A stretch of 64,000 nucleotides of DNA from an uncultured Acetatifactor sp. (GCA_947624245.1 CANQJL010000002.1:88020-152019), one strand, 5' to 3'. Counted from the stretch's first letter, positions 30,494 to 40,783 are shown. Notes: generated from the sequence alone by a model not told the origin. Made by a program: numbers and translations.

Positions 30494-32187
30494 TCATTCT
30501 TTTCTATAGAACCTCCAGAATTCTCCGTCTTCATGCACTGTATAAGTGTCCTCGACCCATCTCATGATCCATGTATTCTTATCAACGGATATCTCTCCAT
30601 TCCAGCCCTCGACGGCTATGATCGTAGGTATTTTTTCAGGGTACATGTCCCAATAATACAGCAGACTTTCATTATATGTAGGTGTATTTATTGTAGAGAA
30701 GGTGCTCACTTTGGTATTCTGATCCACGTATACTATTGGATCTGACATCCACGGGACTACAACGAGAATCGAATCCTCATTTACAAACCTCTGCCAATCG
30801 GACAGCGTCCCTTTTACTTCGTTGCATTTCTGCAAAGACGTGACAATACCCTTTGCGGGGCCTGCACGTATAACATTTTCCAGATCAATTGTCAATTTAA
30901 TCCCTGCCTCGTTTGCGTATCCGCACACAATCATTGCCCTGTGAAATATAAACAAGGCAAGAATGGCAACAATAAAACCAACGCCTTCATTGGAGCGGCG
31001 GTTACATACAGCCATCTGGCCTAATGACACAAACGAGACCAACGCCCCCAAAATCAAATATCCCATAATCGACAAGAATTCAAGGTTTGTCAAAAATGCT
31101 ACGGAAACGGTGGACAACAGCGAAATGACCATTCCTGTATAATATAACATTCGCGTTTCCGGATTTAAATATTTGCATCCCCTGCCACCCAAGCAGATCA
31201 ACAGCAACAAAATAATGAAATATTGGCAATTCCAATCCAGCGGCTGCTTTCTCGAAATAAATATAAGTACTATTTCCGTTAATAGCAGCCCATACCCAAA
31301 ACAGGAGAAAAAAGTAACTTTGTTTCTGATGAAAAGATAAATCAAAAACGATACGGCGGCCACTACGGCAATCCAAATCGCTCCATTCATAAATCCTCGG
31401 AAATAATACGCTATATCCGTAATCTTTTCACCGTGAGATGCATCAGCCTGCATTATAAATTGAATATTCTTTATTACCCCCCCGAACCAACTTCGGAAAC
31501 GATTGCTGCCATATATCCCCCGCCGCATATTGCACACGTGCTTGTAAAAAATGCGATATTTGTCAATCTTCTTTTACCGAACACATACAATAGACTCAAT
31601 ACACCAAAGAATACGACTATGCATGTGGGATAGGATATGATTTCCAGACAAAGAAATAATGCTGCAAATATAAGATAATATTTCTTCTCCTGATTTCTGT
31701 AAAATTTCAGCAAAAATACGAAAAGCAGAACCGAAAAGCATATCTGCATGTTTGAAAACTCAGGAAAAACACTTTGCTTTGCACGAAAAACAAAGAAAAG
31801 CATACACATGTAATGTGCCGTTCTATAGTCTATAAAACGGACAAGTTCTTTATATAAAACCAATGTCACTATCGCGTATAAAAAGACACCGCATATTTGC
31901 AGGTACAATGCCACTCCGGTCAGGTCCGGAACAAACTTTTTATATAACGCCATTAAAAAATCAGTCAAAAAAATAGATGTCTGATGAGGTTCACACATTT
32001 CCTGGAATAATCTGTCTCCCATTATGTGACGAAATGACATGGCTACGGCATATGCCTGATCCGTTCCGAAATCAGAAAATATACTTTTTATATTTGCAAT
32101 TACGACTGCTATCCATAAAACACAAATTTTTTTTTCACATTTTGCAATGAACTTTGATTGTTTTTTGGTCTTTTCACTTGTCCCCAT
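30494..32187 (-). pseudogene. GT-C-like (PMT/GT39-type) membrane glycosyltransferase gene split by a frameshift at a G7 tract (ORF halves 31474-32187 and 30494-about 31480)
   Basis: Upstream ORF ends ..SEVGSGG-stop; downstream ORF reads ..GGVIKNIQFIMQADA in the adjacent frame starting at the same G7 run; both halves multi-TM. Confidence 0.7.
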
Positions 32188-32188
32188 A

Positions 32189-33673
32189 TCATCTCCCGTT
32201 TACGCCTCCCCTTTCGCAGCCATCGGCCGGCACTGCTTTTCCCAGATAATAGAAGCCGCGGCACTCCTCCAAAAGGACCGGAAACAGTTTCCCCACCATG
32301 GTCTCATCTCCGGGAATATGTACGATCGTATTGTTGGAAAGCCTTCCCGTCACATAGCCGGGCGTGCTCTCGTTCACCTCCTCGATCAGGGCCTCCAGGA
32401 CCTTGCCCTGATGCGCGGCAGCCTGTTCCCTTGCCGTCTCCTGCACGACCTTCAGCAGCCGGTCGAAGCCTTCTTTCCTCTGCGCCTCGGGCACCTGATT
32501 TTCCATGGCCGCCGCAGGCGTTCCCGTGCGCTTGGAGTAGAGAAAGGTAAAGGCATTGTCATATTTCACCTGCCGCACCATGTCTATCGTCTGCTCCAGA
32601 TCCTCCGGCGTCTCGCCGGGAAAGCCCACGATGATATCCGTAGTGATGGCAATGTCGGGAATCTCCTGCCGGATACGCCGCACAAGCTCCAGATACTGCT
32701 CTCTTGTATAGCGGCGGTTCATCTGCTGCAGGATCCTCGTGGAGCCGGACTGCAGGGGCAGATGCAGGTGGCGGCATATCTTGTCCGACTCCTTCATGAC
32801 CTGTATCAGCTCGTCGGAGAGATCCTTGGGGTGAGAGGTCATAAAGCGGATCCGCTTCAGTCCCTCTATCCTTTCCACCCTGCGCAAAAGCTCCGCAAAG
32901 GTCACGGGAGTCTCCAGATTCCGGCCGTAGGAGTTCACGTTCTGGCCCAGCAGCATCACCTCCACCACACCGTCCGCCACAAGCCGCTCTATCTCCCGCA
33001 GGATATCCTCGGGCCGTCTGCTGCGCTCCCTGCCCCTCACGTAGGGCACGATACAGTAGCTGCAGAAATTGTCACAGCCGAACATGATGTTGACGCCGGA
33101 CTTAAAGGGATACTTGCGCTCCACGGGCAGCTCCTCCACGATCCTGTCCGTATCCTTCCATATGTCCACGACCATGCCGTCCGATTCCAGTGTCCTGCAC
33201 AAAAGCTCCGCAAATTGATAGAGATTGTGGGTGCCGAAGATCAGGTCCACGAACCCATAGCTTTTTTTCAGCTTTTCTATTACCTCCGGCTCCTGCATCA
33301 TGCAGCCGCAGAGCGCGATCTTCATTTCGGGGTTCCTGCGCTTATAGCCGTTCAGCTCCCCCAGCCTTCCGTAGACGCGCTGATTCGCGTTGTCCCTGAC
33401 GGTACAGGTATTGAAGATCACGAAATCGGAATTTTCGTCCTCCGTCAGCTCATAGCCGATCTGCCGCAGGATTCCCGAAAGCTTCTCGGAGTCCCGGGCG
33501 TTCATCTGACAGCCGAAGGTAGTCACGCAGGCCCTCGGAAAACGGTTGTGCTTCTCGTAAAAGCAATCCACGTACCGGCGGCATTTTTCGATAAAGTAAT
33601 ATTGCCGGGCGGGCTCGTCGGACGGCGGAGCCTCTTCAAGGTTTATCTGTTCATAATCTGTTTCACCGTACAT
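32189..33673 (-). CDS. miaB: tRNA-2-methylthio-N6-dimethylallyladenosine synthase MiaB
   Basis: TTFGCQMNARDSEK; GCDNFCSYCIVPYVRGRERSR; C-terminal TRAM. Confidence 0.98.
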   Translation of the reverse strand: MYGETDYEQINLEEAPPSDEPARQYYFIEKCRRYVDCFYEKHNRFPRACVTTFGCQMNARDSEKLSGILRQIGYELTEDENSDFVIFNTCTVRDNANQRVYGRLGELNGYKRRNPEMKIALCGCMMQEPEVIEKLKKSYGFVDLIFGTHNLYQFAELLCRTLESDGMVVDIWKDTDRIVEELPVERKYPFKSGVNIMFGCDNFCSYCIVPYVRGRERSRRPEDILREIERLVADGVVEVMLLGQNVNSYGRNLETPVTFAELLRRVERIEGLKRIRFMTSHPKDLSDELIQVMKESDKICRHLHLPLQSGSTRILQQMNRRYTREQYLELVRRIRQEIPDIAITTDIIVGFPGETPEDLEQTIDMVRQVKYDNAFTFLYSKRTGTPAAAMENQVPEAQRKEGFDRLLKVVQETAREQAAAHQGKVLEALIEEVNESTPGYVTGRLSNNTIVHIPGDETMVGKLFPVLLEECRGFYYLGKAVPADGCERGGVNGR

Positions 33674-33756
33674 TCTTTGACCGGACCTTTCGTAATATCA
33701 GTAATAGCATCAACTGCTTTGCACTCATACATCATAGCACGCCAAGCGGTTTTCGT

Positions 33757-35127
33757 CTATGTATTATATTTTTTTATGTCCCTGCACACCTTTCCGGACA
33801 GCGCCAGCACGCAGATCAGATTGGGAATCGCCATGAGCCCGTTGCAGATGTCGGCAAAGCTCCACACCGCCTCCAGAGAAAAAATGCTGCCGAAAAGCGC
33901 CGCCAGACCGTAGGCAAAGCGATACCAGATAAGATAATCGGTGCGTCCGCCCATGAGAAATTCAAAGGCGCGCTCCCCCTGATAGGCGCAGCCTATTATG
34001 GTGGCAAAGGCAAACAGCGTGATGCAGACGCTGACGAACAGATCCGAGTGACCGCGGAACGTGCTGCGGAAGATCGCAAGCACCAGACCCGTGCCGCCAA
34101 GCTCCCCCTTCGCCGCCGCGTCCGAGCCCAGCACTCCGGAGGCGGCCAGCGCGAGTCCCGTCATGGAACACATCACGGCCGTGTCCAGAAAGACGCCGGT
34201 CATGCTGATGTAGCCCTGCCTGACGGGATCGTCCGTGTCGGCCGAAGCCGCCGTGATGCCGGACGCCCCAAGTCCCGCCTCGTTGGAAAAGATTCCGCGG
34301 GAGACGCCCCAGCGCAGGGACTCGAAAGCGCTCACCGTCACCGTGCCGAACAGGCCGCCGCTGACCGCGCGGGGAGATACGGCTGCCGCGACGATTCCGA
34401 AAAGCGCTGCGGGCAGATTCTTAAGATGGGTCACTATCACGGCAAGACAGCCCAGCATATACAAAAGCCCCATGGCCGGAACAAGATATCTGGTGACCTT
34501 GGAAATCGTCCGAATGCCGCCGATGACTACCAGTATGGTAAGCAGGCTGATGAAAAGTCCGGTCTTTAGTCTGGGCGTGTGAAAGGAATGCCACATCACG
34601 TCGGCAATGGAATTTGACTGGGTCAGATTTCCCATGCCGAAGGTGGACATGACCGCAAAGAACGCAAAAAAGGTCCCCAGGATCCGGCCCTTTCTGCCGC
34701 CTAGCGCCCTGACGCAGGTATACATCGGACCGCCGGCGGCCTCCCCTCTCTCATTTTTGGTGCGATACTGTACGGACAGAGTGCTCTCGGCGAGCTTGGT
34801 GGCCATGCCGATAAAGCTTGTGAGCACCATCCAGAACAGAGCGCCGGGGCCTCCCAGCACCATGGCCGTCACCACGCCGATGATGTTCCCCGTGCCGATG
34901 GTGACGGCAAGCTCCGTGGTCAGCGCCGAGAACGAGGATACCTTCCCGTTTTCGCCTCCCGACTTTGCGTCCCCGCTGACGGCGCATTTCAGCGCAAATT
35001 TAAGATTCCTCAGGGGCAAAAAATGCATTCTAAGCATCAGATAGATCCCCGTTCCGAGAAGCAGCAAGAGCGTCCACGGTCCCCAGACCAGATCGTCTAT
35101 CCGGGCGATTAATTTTTCCGGATTCAA
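33757..35127 (-). CDS. Alanine/glycine:cation symporter (AGCS) family
   Basis: VWGPWTLLLLLGTGIYL; TTELAVTIGTGNIIGVVTAMVLGGPGALFWM; SNEAGLGAS. Confidence 0.95.
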   Translation of the reverse strand: MNPEKLIARIDDLVWGPWTLLLLLGTGIYLMLRMHFLPLRNLKFALKCAVSGDAKSGGENGKVSSFSALTTELAVTIGTGNIIGVVTAMVLGGPGALFWMVLTSFIGMATKLAESTLSVQYRTKNERGEAAGGPMYTCVRALGGRKGRILGTFFAFFAVMSTFGMGNLTQSNSIADVMWHSFHTPRLKTGLFISLLTILVVIGGIRTISKVTRYLVPAMGLLYMLGCLAVIVTHLKNLPAALFGIVAAAVSPRAVSGGLFGTVTVSAFESLRWGVSRGIFSNEAGLGASGITAASADTDDPVRQGYISMTGVFLDTAVMCSMTGLALAASGVLGSDAAAKGELGGTGLVLAIFRSTFRGHSDLFVSVCITLFAFATIIGCAYQGERAFEFLMGGRTDYLIWYRFAYGLAALFGSIFSLEAVWSFADICNGLMAIPNLICVLALSGKVCRDIKKYNT

Positions 35128-35132
35128 AATAA

Positions 35133-35182
35133 GAGCCTCCCCACCGGCTTTGTAAAATATATCGGCGGAGAGGCTCCTTTAT
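35133..35182 (-). terminator. Hairpin terminator between the sensor-operon partner gene and AGCS gene
   Basis: (minus) GGAGCCTCTCCGCCG ... CGGTGGGGAGGCTCTTATTTT. Confidence 0.6.
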
Positions 35183-35191
35183 GCAGGCCGG

Positions 35192-36154
35192 CTAAAAACT
35201 TTCCCGAAACGGCGGGATCAGGCGGCAGATCTCCTCAAATCCGAAGGCCACCGCAGGCAGTGACGAGCCTGTCGTCTCCTGCGTGAAGTACAATGTCCTC
35301 CAACAGGCATTCAGCCGATACTCCCCATAAGGCATATATAAATTCAGGGTATCGTCGGCGGAGAAGTCCCATTCGGGCTGGGGATCGGCAAGCTGCTGCT
35401 CGTCGGTCATCTCGGCATAATTGTAGTATAAATACAACCACAGCTCGTTAATCAGTTCGGAAAGCTCCTCATGCATTTCCTCTGTCCGCTTGTAAAAGAA
35501 TTCGTAAGATGATATTTCCTGTCCGCTTGCGCTGGGATGCAGAGCCGTCGTCTCGTGATATCCCGTCTTTACGCCGTACAAGGTGTGGTCCTGGGCGTCA
35601 ATCAGAAGCTCCATCGTTTGCCCTTCGTAGCAGTTTATTTTTAAATACCATATGATAAAGTTGACTCCCTCGGCATAGTCATCGCTGTAAATGACATACT
35701 GCTTCCAGTCCTCTATCTGTAAATCATCATTGAACAGCGCGTGCGCTATACTATCTGATCTGAGAGAAAGGATTGTATAAATCATATCGGCGGGAAGCAT
35801 CGAATAGGTATCCTCATATAGCTTTTGATAGGCGCTTTCATCCGATGTCGGGCTCATATCATGGACCGACACATAGTATTCCCTGCCGTTCGCCAGCCCT
35901 TCCGCAAAGCTCTCCATTCGGTCGTAAAGAGACATCTCGCTTTTGGCATTCAACAGGGCGATATTTACGTCTTCCCGCGCTGCAAGGGCAGTTCCCGAGC
36001 ATATGTTCCGATCCTGGTACTGAAACACTATCTGCGGCAGAAAAAGCGCAAAGCATACCAGCCCTGCGAGACATGCGGCGCATACCGCATAAAGCCTGCC
36101 GCCCCTCCAATAGATTTTCCTGCCTTTTTGTCCTGTTTTCTTTGTTTTCTTCAT
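35192..36154 (-). CDS. Membrane-anchored protein of unknown function, translationally coupled to the sensor kinase
   Basis: One N-terminal TM then ~270 aa extracytoplasmic; ATGA overlap with the kinase stop. Confidence 0.7.
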   Translation of the reverse strand: MKKTKKTGQKGRKIYWRGGRLYAVCAACLAGLVCFALFLPQIVFQYQDRNICSGTALAAREDVNIALLNAKSEMSLYDRMESFAEGLANGREYYVSVHDMSPTSDESAYQKLYEDTYSMLPADMIYTILSLRSDSIAHALFNDDLQIEDWKQYVIYSDDYAEGVNFIIWYLKINCYEGQTMELLIDAQDHTLYGVKTGYHETTALHPSASGQEISSYEFFYKRTEEMHEELSELINELWLYLYYNYAEMTDEQQLADPQPEWDFSADDTLNLYMPYGEYRLNACWRTLYFTQETTGSSLPAVAFGFEEICRLIPPFRESF

Positions 36155-37629
36155 TCGGGGACGGCCTCCTTTTGTTCCTTCGGCTCAGCTGCGACAGCTT
36201 CCGGACTGCGGTCGGGGAAACAGATCCTGATCACGGTGCCCTCCCCCAGATTGCTCTCGATATTCAGCACCGCGCCGTGTATCCGCACGATCTTACTGCA
36301 CAGCGCCATGCCGATTCCCGCGCCGCCCTCCTTGCGGGAACGGGATTTGTCCACCATGTAGAAGGCTTCCGTGATCCTTCCGATTTCCTCCTTCGGTATT
36401 CCGCGGCCGTTGTCCACCACCTTCACTTCATAGCCGCCGCCCGCCGCCGTGCCCTTCAGGAGAATAAAGCCCCGCCCCTCCTTGTCCATGGCCTTCACGG
36501 CATTGTCCAACAGATTGTAAAAGAGGGACAGCAAAAGCTCCTCGTCGCCGAAGATGACGCCCTTGTCCATATTCACCTTGCCCCGGATTCCCCTTTTTCT
36601 CCAAATGGGGCGCATGGTGGCGCGAATGTTTTCCTCCAGAGATTTTGTGCCGACTGCGCGGAACTGCGCGGGAGTCTTGTCCATGCTGACCAGCTCCAGC
36701 AATTTGTGAGAGAGACTTTCCAGACGTTTTCCCTGACTGTAAATATAAAAATAGGCGTCCCGCTTCTCCTCGTCGGAGAGATTGACGGAATTGAGCATGT
36801 CCGCATATCCGATGATAGAGGTGAGAGGCGTTTTCAGCTCATGGGCGAACGCCGCGGTAAAATCCTCCTTTTGCTTCGCCTCCAGCGCCTTCGTCTCCAT
36901 CTGCTCCACAAGCCTGTCGGCCATGCGGTCAAAGCTTCTGGCAAGGGAGCCCAGCTCGTCCGGGCTCGTGTTGCGGGAGCGCAGCTCATAGCTTCCGTCG
37001 GCAATCCTGCCCGCCAGCTTGTTCAGGCGGCTGATGGGGCGGGTAATGTAGCGCGAAAGCAGGTAGATGATCACACTTCCCGCCAGCAAAAGACAGATCA
37101 GCACCGTTCGGTACTGATTCAGAAGGATCTGTCTGTCCGCATAGATTTCCGTCAGCTCCCTGCACATTCCGAGACGGATCGGAGACGCGCCCACGCTGCT
37201 CGTGGCCAGGGTGAGCATATAGTAGCCGTCCTGTGTCCTGCGGATACAGTAGCCGTAAGTGTCCTCGCCGTCAAGAGATCCGGCCAGCTCCCTTACGTCG
37301 CTGTCCAGTCCTCTGGCCTCGATATAGTTCTGCCCGAAGTAGTACGCGTCGTTTTCGCCCAGCACAAAGCAGCGGTTCCCTCCCCGCTCCACGCTGTCCG
37401 ATATATTGGCCATGGTCACGTCCACGGCGTAATCGTCGCCGTACTCCTCCACAGAGTGATAACCCATTTCAAACAGGAATTGGAACATCTGACTCTCGCG
37501 GTTCCCTCGCTCGATCTCCCTGTTCAGGAGCCGTGAGAAATTGGAATGCAGCATCCACATGCCGAACACGGTAAAGACGGCCGTCAACAGAATCACCGTG
37601 GAAAAAAACAGTTTGTCCGCAAATTTCAT
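36151..37629 (-). CDS. HAMP sensor histidine kinase
   Basis: FAHELKTPLTSIIGYADML; NLLDNAVKAM; VDNGRGIPKEEI; GGAGIGMALCSKI. Confidence 0.95.
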   Translation of the reverse strand: MKFADKLFFSTVILLTAVFTVFGMWMLHSNFSRLLNREIERGNRESQMFQFLFEMGYHSVEEYGDDYAVDVTMANISDSVERGGNRCFVLGENDAYYFGQNYIEARGLDSDVRELAGSLDGEDTYGYCIRRTQDGYYMLTLATSSVGASPIRLGMCRELTEIYADRQILLNQYRTVLICLLLAGSVIIYLLSRYITRPISRLNKLAGRIADGSYELRSRNTSPDELGSLARSFDRMADRLVEQMETKALEAKQKEDFTAAFAHELKTPLTSIIGYADMLNSVNLSDEEKRDAYFYIYSQGKRLESLSHKLLELVSMDKTPAQFRAVGTKSLEENIRATMRPIWRKRGIRGKVNMDKGVIFGDEELLLSLFYNLLDNAVKAMDKEGRGFILLKGTAAGGGYEVKVVDNGRGIPKEEIGRITEAFYMVDKSRSRKEGGAGIGMALCSKIVRIHGAVLNIESNLGEGTVIRICFPDRSPEAVAAEPKEQKEAVPE

Positions 37630-37635
37630 AAAATT

Positions 37636-38289
37636 TCAGCCTTCCAGACGATACCCCACCTTATAGACGGCGGAAATCTCATTGTCCCAGTTCAGTTTCT
37701 TTTTCAGCCTCTGAATGTGGAGGTCCACGGTCCTGCTCTGTCCCATATATTCTCCGCCCCAGACGGTCTCATAGATGGTCTCGCGATACAGCGCGATGTT
37801 CCGATTGCGTGCCAGCAGCAAGAGCAGGTCGAACTCCTTCATGGTGAGCGCGATCTGTTCCCCGTTCCTCGTGACGGACCGTGACGCGCTGTCTATGGTC
37901 ACGTCGAACACGTTCAGTACGGTCTCCGCCTTGTTGTAGCGGCGAAGCACGGCCTCCACTCTCGCCAGAAGCTCCACAATCTCAAAGGGCTTGGTCAGGT
38001 AATCGTCCGCTCCCATCTTCAGGCCCTTCACCTTATTCTCCGTGCTTCCCAGCGCGGTCAGAAAGATGACGGGCAGCTCCAGCGACTTTGCATAACCCAT
38101 CAGCTCATAGCCGTCTATCCCGGGCAGCATCACGTCGAGCAGGAGCAGATCGAATCTCTCCTGGTCCATCAGATCTGCGGCCTTCTCCCCGTCCGGCGCC
38201 CAGACGCACTGATACCCTGCCTTGCGCAGATTTATTTTAATCAGATTTGCAATGGGCTCCTCGTCCTCCGCAATCAAGATTTTCAGCAT
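37636..38289 (-). CDS. OmpR-family response regulator
   Basis: ILIAEDEEPIANL..LLLDVMLPGIDGYEL..GADDYLTKPF; winged helix C-terminus. Confidence 0.97.
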   Translation of the reverse strand: MLKILIAEDEEPIANLIKINLRKAGYQCVWAPDGEKAADLMDQERFDLLLLDVMLPGIDGYELMGYAKSLELPVIFLTALGSTENKVKGLKMGADDYLTKPFEIVELLARVEAVLRRYNKAETVLNVFDVTIDSASRSVTRNGEQIALTMKEFDLLLLLARNRNIALYRETIYETVWGGEYMGQSRTVDLHIQRLKKKLNWDNEISAVYKVGYRLEG

Positions 38290-38401
38290 TTCCTAACCCC
38301 GTTCCTGCGCATGAAACGAAAACCGCTACGGCTTTGCAGCGCATAAAATACTAGTTTATGTGCCTATCATACTACGGGATTGTATCTTTTTTGTATCGTG
38401 C

Positions 38402-39742
38402 CTACATGGGCCCCTTGTCCCGCAGAAAGGTATGCCAGAGCTTCCTGCGGCATTCCATTGGAGAAGCATAGCCGTCGGATATGCCGTCGAAGCGCCGAAA
38501 GCCTTTCTGACGCTTCGATAGGGGCTCCCATTTCGGAAGGCCGTCCGCATTCGGATCTCCTTTTCGCACAAAGGCCGCCACATAATCGATCATCTGGGCG
38601 CTGAGGTCATAGTCCGTCTTTTCAAAGGGCCGCCAGCATTTGTCCATATTTCCGAAAAAATACCACAGATCGGCGGCGTGAAAGGCCTTGTAGCGATTGC
38701 CGGGCAGCTCTCTGTCAAAAAAGAAGCCGTACACGGGCGCCCTGCCCTCCCTTGCATTGCGCTTCGCCCAGCCGTATGCCAGCTCAAAGATAAGATAAGG
38801 CATGAAATCCTGCGACGTTACGCCCACGATCAGTGGAATGTCCAGGTCCGTTCCGCGCTTTCTCACTCTCTGGGGCAGGTCGGGAATAACGGTGCCGTCG
38901 ATGCCCGGCTGCAGATAGTGCATATCATTGTGTTCTCTGGATACCTGATACCACGCCTCCCAGATCACATCTGCCGGAAGGCGTCTGAACTCGTCCTCGT
39001 TCTCTGCGCCGGCCCGCCGTTCCACTTCGCTCCAAAAGCCTGCGGATTCCGCAGGCGTATAGGGCCGCACCACCTTCGGGATCATACCCGCGCCCGAGAG
39101 CATCACCGCTCCCTTTACAATCCCATTCAACGCCTGTGTGTAGAGCAGATCCGTCACGCTCATGGCTCCCGCCGACTGCCCCATGATCGTGATCCGTTCC
39201 GGATCCCCTCCAAAAGCCGCAATATTGTCATGGACCCATCTGATGGCGGTCATCTGGTCGTAAAGGCCGTAATTTGCGGAGCGGTACAGGGAGAACACAT
39301 TCAGGCGGTAGCCCACGGACACATAGACAATCCCGCGCTTTGCATACTCCTGTGTGTCGCCGTAAGGCAGCTCTCCCACGGTCCCCGTCTCATGTCCGCC
39401 GCCGTGGATAAAGACCAGCACGGGACAGTTTTCGCCCTGCAGGGGGCTTACGATATTTAACGTCAGCGCGTTCTCCTCGTAGAGAAAGGTCCGCCCCTTG
39501 CGAAATTCGTCGTAATAGAAATTGTCGGCGTCGTTTTCTTCCTTGCGGAAGGTGTCGTACTGAAAGCAGTCGATCTCCTGCTTTGCGGCGTCGCAGACGC
39601 CCTCCCAGTGTGTGATCTGTTTCGGATAGGCAAAGCGTTCCGCCGTGGCATAGCGGATCCCGCGAAACAAAATGCCGTTTTCCCTCTCAATGCCCTTTAC
39701 GGCGCCGCAGGCCGTCTGTATCGTACATTCTTTTTCCGTCAT
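38402..39742 (-). CDS. Type B carboxylesterase family protein
   Basis: VFIHGGGHETGT; GDPERITIMGQSAGAMSV. Confidence 0.93.
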   Translation of the reverse strand: MTEKECTIQTACGAVKGIERENGILFRGIRYATAERFAYPKQITHWEGVCDAAKQEIDCFQYDTFRKEENDADNFYYDEFRKGRTFLYEENALTLNIVSPLQGENCPVLVFIHGGGHETGTVGELPYGDTQEYAKRGIVYVSVGYRLNVFSLYRSANYGLYDQMTAIRWVHDNIAAFGGDPERITIMGQSAGAMSVTDLLYTQALNGIVKGAVMLSGAGMIPKVVRPYTPAESAGFWSEVERRAGAENEDEFRRLPADVIWEAWYQVSREHNDMHYLQPGIDGTVIPDLPQRVRKRGTDLDIPLIVGVTSQDFMPYLIFELAYGWAKRNAREGRAPVYGFFFDRELPGNRYKAFHAADLWYFFGNMDKCWRPFEKTDYDLSAQMIDYVAAFVRKGDPNADGLPKWEPLSKRQKGFRRFDGISDGYASPMECRRKLWHTFLRDKGPM

Positions 39743-39746
39743 CTTC

Positions 39747-39788
39747 CATACAATCCTCGCTTTATTTCATACAATCTTCACTTTATCT
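39747..39788 (-). repeat. 21-bp tandem duplication at the esterase translation start region
   Basis: catacaatcctcgctttattt / catacaatcttcactttatct. Confidence 0.85.
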
Positions 39789-40005
39789 GTCGGTACAAGA
39801 GCCTTCATCGGCTTCGCACGCCTGATTCTATTATAGAGGATTCGTCCGGCCGCCGCAACAGAAATTCAACCGGTATGTGACCTAGTATGTGACCGGCAGT
39901 TAATTTATCGTTGTAAAGTCATAACAATAGCGATATAATATTTATTGGATTTATATAAAATAAACAGGTAAAAATTGGCAGGTAAAAATTGTATTGGAAA
40001 AGCAG

Positions 40006-40035
40006 TTGCATGAGTGATATTTTATAGACTATAAT
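40006..40035 (+). promoter_or_regulatory. Candidate promoter for the PIN-domain operon
   Basis: TTGCAT (40006-40011), 18 bp, TATAAT (40030-40035). Confidence 0.55.
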
Positions 40036-40074
40036 AAAATAAAGAGTCTCTCAATAATATATAATGGTGAAGGT

Positions 40075-40518
40075 ATGAAAGTATATTTAGATAATTGCTG
40101 TTATAATCGACCCTATGACGATCAGACACAGATTAGAATACATCTGGAAACAGAGGCCAAACTGCATATTCAGGATATGATAAAAAACGGCGAGCTCGCA
40201 CTTGTAACCTCCTATGTGTTAGAATATGAAAACGGAAAAAACAGATTTTCGCACAAACGACGGGCTATATCTGATTTCATGAACGCCAACGAGTCATATT
40301 ACGTCGGAACAGAAAAAGAAGCGGAAATTAAAAAGATAGCGGAAGATATTGTAAAAACGGGTGTAAAAAGTTTAGACGCTCTGCATGTGGCGAGCGCTTT
40401 ACTGGCAGGCAGTGATTATTTTGTTACGACAGATGACAGACTGCTGAAATATACAACGGATAAGATACAGATTGTAACACCTGGAGAATTGATCAGAAGA
40501 TTGGAGGCGACTGTCTAA
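40075..40518 (+). CDS. PIN-domain protein, candidate VapC-like toxin
   Basis: MKVYLDNCCYNRPYDD; SYVLEYE; DALHVASALLAGSDYFVTTDDRLLK acidic PIN motifs. Confidence 0.9.
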   Translation: MKVYLDNCCYNRPYDDQTQIRIHLETEAKLHIQDMIKNGELALVTSYVLEYENGKNRFSHKRRAISDFMNANESYYVGTEKEAEIKKIAEDIVKTGVKSLDALHVASALLAGSDYFVTTDDRLLKYTTDKIQIVTPGELIRRLEATV

Positions 40519-40742
40519 TGAATAGTGCCATAGAAATTATGGATACAGGTTTTGCCTGTTTGGTTGAAAAACTTGGAGTGGTCGACGCCGAGCGGTTTGT
40601 GGCGATGATCAAGCGCGACAGCTTTGACTATACGATCTGGCGTCGGGAATATTTTGATAAGATGGATTTGGAACAGGTCAGTGCGGAGGCGGTCTCCTAT
40701 GCACAAGAGCATCCGCACAGCGGCAAGGGAACACGGATCTGA
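40518..40742 (+). CDS. Small protein coupled to the PIN gene, candidate antitoxin
   Basis: TAATG overlap with the PIN stop; 74 aa FACLVEKLGVVDAERFVAMIKRDSFDYTIWRREYFD. Confidence 0.75.
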   Translation: MNSAIEIMDTGFACLVEKLGVVDAERFVAMIKRDSFDYTIWRREYFDKMDLEQVSAEAVSYAQEHPHSGKGTRI

Positions 40743-40783
40743 CAATTGACTTGTATTTACAAAATATTTTCTAAATAAATGAA

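Noticed and set aside
32147-33913. 588-aa plus-strand ORF
   Set aside because: Antisense shadow of miaB; low-complexity His/Leu/Arg-rich translation with no domain, whereas the minus strand encodes clear MiaB.
35773-37536. 587-aa plus-strand ORF
   Set aside because: Antisense to the sensor kinase and its partner gene; no recognisable motifs.
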